A stretch of DNA of 8,369 nt. Origin: Candidatus Bathyarchaeota archaeon (GTDB lineage Archaea; Thermoproteota; Bathyarchaeia; Bathyarchaeales; Bathyarchaeaceae). The notes below the pieces were generated by a model. It was not told the origin of the DNA, ran no database searches, and saw nothing but the letters and a program-made list of their open reading frames with translations. Made by a program: the position numbers and the translations under genes. This document shows positions 5,907-8,369 of this stretch, in pieces (position 1 is the stretch's first letter; each line of letters starts with the position of its first letter). The stretch spans positions 1-8,369 of the forward strand of contig DAOVDC010000027.1 of the NCBI GenBank assembly GCA_030669695.1, written 5' to 3'.

Positions 5907-6803
5907 CTACATTTTCAATTCGGAGAGAACGTACTGGATTATCTCGTCTGCAATGTTAATTGTAGTAACCGATTGTAATCCTCTCCATCCTGGTTGACTG
6001 TTTAGTTCAACTATCAGGGGTCCTTCGGGTCCTTCTAAAATGTCGACACCAGCCACTCTACACCCGATCACTTTCGTTGCTTTCACCGCAAGGTTCTCCA
6101 TTTCCTTATCCAGCTTTAACGCCACTGGCTTCGCGCCCAAGCTTACGTTTGTTTTCCAATTATCAGCTACCCGCCTCATAGAGGCTACGACATGATCACC
6201 TAAAACCAGCGCTCGAATGTCGGAATTTCCATGCGGGATAAACTCTTGTATGTACAGAACACCGTGATGGAAGGAAACTGCTCTGAACACTCTTGTGGCA
6301 ACCTCTGGGTCCGAAACTCTTGTGGAGCCAACTCCCTTTGATCCAAACAAAGGCTTTACCACAACGTCTTCTCCCAGCTCATAGAAGGACTTCAAGGCAC
6401 CATCAGGATTTTCTGTTACTGCTGTGCGTGGAACAGGCAATCCGTGCTCCTCCAAAAGAGCCAGCGCATAGTATTTGTCTACTGAACGTTCAATGGACAA
6501 CGGAGGATTTATGATCAGCATTCCTAGGCGTTCAAGGCGATGCAGAAGGTCCATCCTGAAGATGATTTCCTCAAGAGAACCGCGTCCGATAGGACGTATG
6601 ATTAACGCGCATAAGTCTCTAAGGATGTCTGTTGCGTCCACCGATGCTTCAGGTTTGTGTTCAATGCGAGCAACGATTTTGGGAAAGCTGAAACACATCG
6701 GCGTGACGTTTCGCCTTTCCATTGCTCTTCTCAGTTGAGTGATGCTCCATCCATTCTCGTTTCCCGTGATGATTCCCATCTTCAAAACAGCATCCCTCAT
6801 CAT
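5907..6803 (-). CDS. RimK-family ATP-grasp alpha-L-glutamate ligase (MptN/CofF-like)
   Basis: A 298-residue ATP-grasp ligase, the length of archaeal enzymes that add glutamate to tetrahydromethanopterin (MptN) or coenzyme F420 (CofF), using ATP and an acyl-phosphate intermediate. Visible features are an N-terminal domain starting MGIITGNENGWS and including IIRPIGRGSLEEIIFRMD (68-85), NPPLSIERSVDKYYALALL (99-117), the ATP-lysine and loop KPLFGSKGVG (150-159), the hinge-region QEFIPHGNSDIRALV (186-200), and metal ligands D254, E266 and N268 in GVDIL and VELNSQPGW. IGRGS..RMD and the IERS.DKYY pattern favour the methanopterin/F420 branch over ribosomal RimK, though LysX-like ligases remain possible. 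ATG 6803 is chosen because a TATA-like element lies 25 bases upstream, implying a leaderless mRNA; ATG 6779 (MGIITG) is the alternative. Confidence 0.85.
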   Translation of the reverse strand: MMRDAVLKMGIITGNENGWSITQLRRAMERRNVTPMCFSFPKIVARIEHKPEASVDATDILRDLCALIIRPIGRGSLEEIIFRMDLLHRLERLGMLIINPPLSIERSVDKYYALALLEEHGLPVPRTAVTENPDGALKSFYELGEDVVVKPLFGSKGVGSTRVSDPEVATRVFRAVSFHHGVLYIQEFIPHGNSDIRALVLGDHVVASMRRVADNWKTNVSLGAKPVALKLDKEMENLAVKATKVIGCRVAGVDILEGPEGPLIVELNSQPGWRGLQSVTTINIADEIIQYVLSELKM

Positions 6804-6835
6804 TAGCCTTTATTCGGATTAAGGAATAAAGGTTA
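6804..6835 (-). promoter_or_regulatory. Inverted repeat overlapping the ligase core promoter
   Basis: CCTTTATTC (6807-6815) and GAATAAAGG (6824-6832) are perfect reverse complements around an 8-base spacer. Past one mismatch (6806 against 6833) two more pairs extend it to 6804-6835. It ends one base before the ligase ATG at 6803. On the minus strand the distal arm CCTTTATTC also serves as the likely TATA-like element, about 25 bases upstream of that ATG. A dimeric regulator bound here would cover the promoter and the transcription start. In RNA it could also form a hairpin if transcription came through from the phosphatase gene. Confidence 0.55.
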
Positions 6836-6868
6836 GCGTTGCCAACTGCTTCTTTTATCTGCGAGAAT

Positions 6869-7813
6869 CTAAAATTTATGGACATGTTGTATGAGTTGTT
6901 TGGCGTTTTCCATCTTCTCGGAGAGGTTTAGATGCAGATACGCTCCAAACTCGTTGTAATATGGTGGACCCCTCCTTGAAAACAACGTTAAAATCTTTCC
7001 ACCATGATTTATCTTGAAACCTTCTCCAGCCGGTTCGTGTCCCCGAATCAACACCTTGACATTCAACATTTTTAGAAGCTTCTCTGTGACGTCTTCACCA
7101 AAAAGTCTTCCAGCCCCTCTAGGCGAGGGACAAGTCCCCCTCATACCCTCTCGAGGGTCGCTCCAAAGTATCTCCTCCAGATGGGGTTCGCGTGGATGCT
7201 TCTCATGAGCGAAGGCTAAATCTTCTATTGTAGAAGCTTGGCTTGGCACTCCGCCGTGAAGCAAAACGTACCTTTCGTCTACAAGCACTCCACTGTACAA
7301 ATAGTTGAAAAGTTCACGTATCCTTGTGTAGACATGTGGTGCAGCATCGCCGAACTTCCTTTGTAGGTGAGCTGGCAAATCGTGTGGATGGGCGAGGAGG
7401 TCGTCGGGTCCTTCGTGATTGCCTCTCATGAGAACAACATGCTTTGGAAACAGTTCTTTGAGCTTTAAGATAACGTAGTAGACCTCGGGCGAGTAGAGGC
7501 CTCGGTCTCCGTAGTCTCCAAGGAAGATCATAGTGACGTCTTCATCTTTACGGCTTTTCTTCATGAAATCACTGTCTTTTAAAACAATCATGAGGCTTTC
7601 CAAGTCTCCATGAATGTCTCCAACGACGATTGCCTCACCTACTGAGGGTGTTGAAACAAGCCTGCCGGTAATTTGCATGCTTCCTATTTGCCCGTTCTCT
7701 TTGGCCAATAGCTGTGTGGCTTTTTCAACTAGCTGGAGAAATTCGTTGACATCCACATTCTTAGCCATTTCAATCAAGTCAGAAGGTTCTTTAACGTTGA
7801 TGGCCACATTCAT
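6869..7813 (-). CDS. PPP-family (PP1/PP2A-like) serine/threonine protein phosphatase
   Basis: This enzyme hydrolyses phosphoserine/threonine with a two-metal centre. All PPP signatures are present (numbering from ATG 7813): GDIHG (65-69, D66 and H68), GDYGDRG (99-105, in place of GDxVDRG), RGNHE (130-134), the metal-binding H186 in LLHGG, and RGHE with H259. The protein is 314 residues, near the size of eukaryotic catalytic subunits, with about 60 residues before the catalytic core that look helical (SDLIEMAKNVDVNEFLQLV). The open frame could begin at TTG 7831 or ATG 7819. ATG 7813 is preferred because CTATAATA at 7840-7833 lies about 24 bases upstream, fitting a leaderless transcript. Cytoplasmic, no signal peptide. 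The gene ends 65 bases before the ligase gene. Its target proteins are unknown; nucleotide phosphatases of the same superfamily are the alternative. Confidence 0.92.
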   Translation of the reverse strand: MNVAINVKEPSDLIEMAKNVDVNEFLQLVEKATQLLAKENGQIGSMQITGRLVSTPSVGEAIVVGDIHGDLESLMIVLKDSDFMKKSRKDEDVTMIFLGDYGDRGLYSPEVYYVILKLKELFPKHVVLMRGNHEGPDDLLAHPHDLPAHLQRKFGDAAPHVYTRIRELFNYLYSGVLVDERYVLLHGGVPSQASTIEDLAFAHEKHPREPHLEEILWSDPREGMRGTCPSPRGAGRLFGEDVTEKLLKMLNVKVLIRGHEPAGEGFKINHGGKILTLFSRRGPPYYNEFGAYLHLNLSEKMENAKQLIQHVHKF

Positions 7814-7832
7814 CACCATTCGTCCAAACAAG

Positions 7833-7840
7833 TATTATAG
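7833..7840 (-). promoter_or_regulatory. TATA-like box of the phosphatase gene
   Basis: CTATAATA on the minus strand is centred about 24 bases before ATG 7813 and 18 before ATG 7819. No ribosome binding site with normal spacing is seen, so a leaderless mRNA starting at or near 7813 is likely. Confidence 0.5.
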
Positions 7841-7929
7841 ATGGTTAGGCTTCTTCAAATAGTATTTCTAAGTCTCGGTTCTTGTCTGAGCATTTTCTTG
7901 GTGTTTTTACTTAGTGGTTCATTTGTGGA

Positions 7930-7940
7930 GGTTAAAAAGA
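7930..7940 (-). terminator. Possible T-tract terminator after the cupin gene
   Basis: The minus strand reads CTCTTTTTAAC about 20 bases beyond the cupin stop. This is a short T-tract typical of archaeal termination, in the gap before the phosphatase promoter. Weak evidence. Confidence 0.3.
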
Positions 7941-7957
7941 GGGCACTACACCAGATG

Positions 7958-8305
7958 TTACTTCTCGTATGGAATGAGGCAGAGGAACTTAAGAGTTTTG
8001 TCTCCTACGTTTTTGAAGGAATGTGGAACGTTTGGTGGAATGAAGATTGCGTAGCCTGGTCCAACGCGTTTTTCTTGGTCTCCGCATTCAACTAAGCAGT
8101 GTCCGTCTAGAATGAAGACTTCGTGTTCCCAGCTGTGTGAGTGGTGTGCTGAGTGTCCTTTTGGCTTGACTTCAAAGTAGCGCATAGCGAAGTTTTTTGC
8201 ACTGTCGTCTTTCGTTATCAACCATCTGACTTGGATGTCCTTGTATCCGTGTTCTTCCACTTTTGCTGCTTTTATTTCGGTGAAGTGAGTGGCTTTAAAT
8301 CTCAT
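7958..8305 (-). CDS. Small single-domain cupin protein
   Basis: A 115-residue metal-binding beta-barrel protein of the cupin superfamily. Motif 1 is H55-S-H57 followed by E62 in HSHSWEHEVFILDG (55-68). Motif 2 is GYAIFIPPNVPHSFKN (84-99), with H95 as the fourth likely metal ligand and asparagine in place of the usual glycine. Single-domain cupins of this size include sugar isomerases, dioxygenases and binding proteins, so substrate cannot be named; W59 and extra histidines at 51, 54 and 61 surround the site. The frame could start at TTG 8335, but ATG 8305 is preceded at seven bases by GAGAAGGT, and a TATA box at 8353-8344 would start transcription near 8323, downstream of that TTG. Stand-alone gene, 144 bases upstream of the phosphatase. 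Confidence 0.85.
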   Translation of the reverse strand: MRFKATHFTEIKAAKVEEHGYKDIQVRWLITKDDSAKNFAMRYFEVKPKGHSAHHSHSWEHEVFILDGHCLVECGDQEKRVGPGYAIFIPPNVPHSFKNVGDKTLKFLCLIPYEK

Positions 8306-8312
8306 ATGTTTT

Positions 8313-8320
8313 ACCTTCTC
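8313..8320 (-). promoter_or_regulatory. Ribosome binding site of the cupin gene
   Basis: GAGAAGGT on the minus strand ends seven bases before ATG 8305 and supports that start over TTG 8335. Confidence 0.5.
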
Positions 8321-8343
8321 TTGTTTTGATTGCAATCCAATGA

Positions 8344-8353
8344 CTATATAAAA
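8344..8353 (-). promoter_or_regulatory. TATA box of the cupin gene
   Basis: TTTTATATAG on the minus strand is the closest match to an archaeal TATA consensus in the window. A start site about 26 bases downstream falls near 8323, giving an 18-base leader that contains the ribosome binding site. Confidence 0.6.
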
Positions 8354-8369
8354 CTAGTCTTACGTAATT

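Noticed and set aside
7841..8095. 84-codon plus-strand open frame with a hydrophobic N-terminus
   Set aside because: The apparent membrane segment comes from T-rich intergenic DNA, and more than half of the frame is antisense to the cupin gene.

Overview
This window looks archaeal. Several genes have a TATA-like box about 24-32 bases upstream of a start codon with little or no leader, or a TATA box followed by a short leader with a GGAG/GGTG-type ribosome binding site. The gene content also fits: a tungsten-type aldehyde:ferredoxin oxidoreductase, a RimK/MptN-type glutamate ligase of the kind that modifies methanopterin or F420, a PPP-family phosphatase, and a DUF5752-like protein. A Bathyarchaeia-like or other Thermoproteota (TACK) source is my best guess, but this is inference only. 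There is no rRNA, tRNA, CRISPR array, transposase or phage gene.

Layout, left to right. Bases 1-381 (minus) hold the N-terminal part of an Xaa-Pro peptidase that runs off the left edge. Bases 382-977 are a long, repeat-rich non-coding stretch between divergent genes. It contains a two-tier hairpin, a minisatellite with an exact 10-bp period, and a cluster of TATAGGGGG(G) repeats. Bases 978-3098 (plus) encode a long AOR-family protein. Bases 3099-3393 hold a T-rich probable terminator and a near-perfect inverted copy of the G-rich element found upstream of the AOR gene, so the two copies bracket that gene. Bases 3394-4680 (plus) encode a glutamate-1-semialdehyde aminomutase-like aminotransferase.

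From 4720 to the right edge every gene is on the minus strand. In the order they are transcribed, from the right edge, they are: a small cupin (8305-7958), a PPP-family protein phosphatase (7813-6869), a RimK-like ATP-grasp ligase (6803-5907), MobA (5816-5157) and a DUF5752-like protein (5118-4720). The ligase, mobA and DUF5752 gene could be co-transcribed, although the ligase, phosphatase and cupin each have their own promoter-like sequence.

The functional links are loose. AOR and MobA both belong to molybdenum/tungsten pterin biology, but characterised AORs carry a cofactor without a nucleotide, so MobA probably serves another enzyme. The ligase points to tetrahydromethanopterin or F420 chemistry. 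The aminotransferase may feed tetrapyrrole synthesis. I see no clear new multigene system. The most unusual part of the window is the non-coding DNA around the AOR gene.
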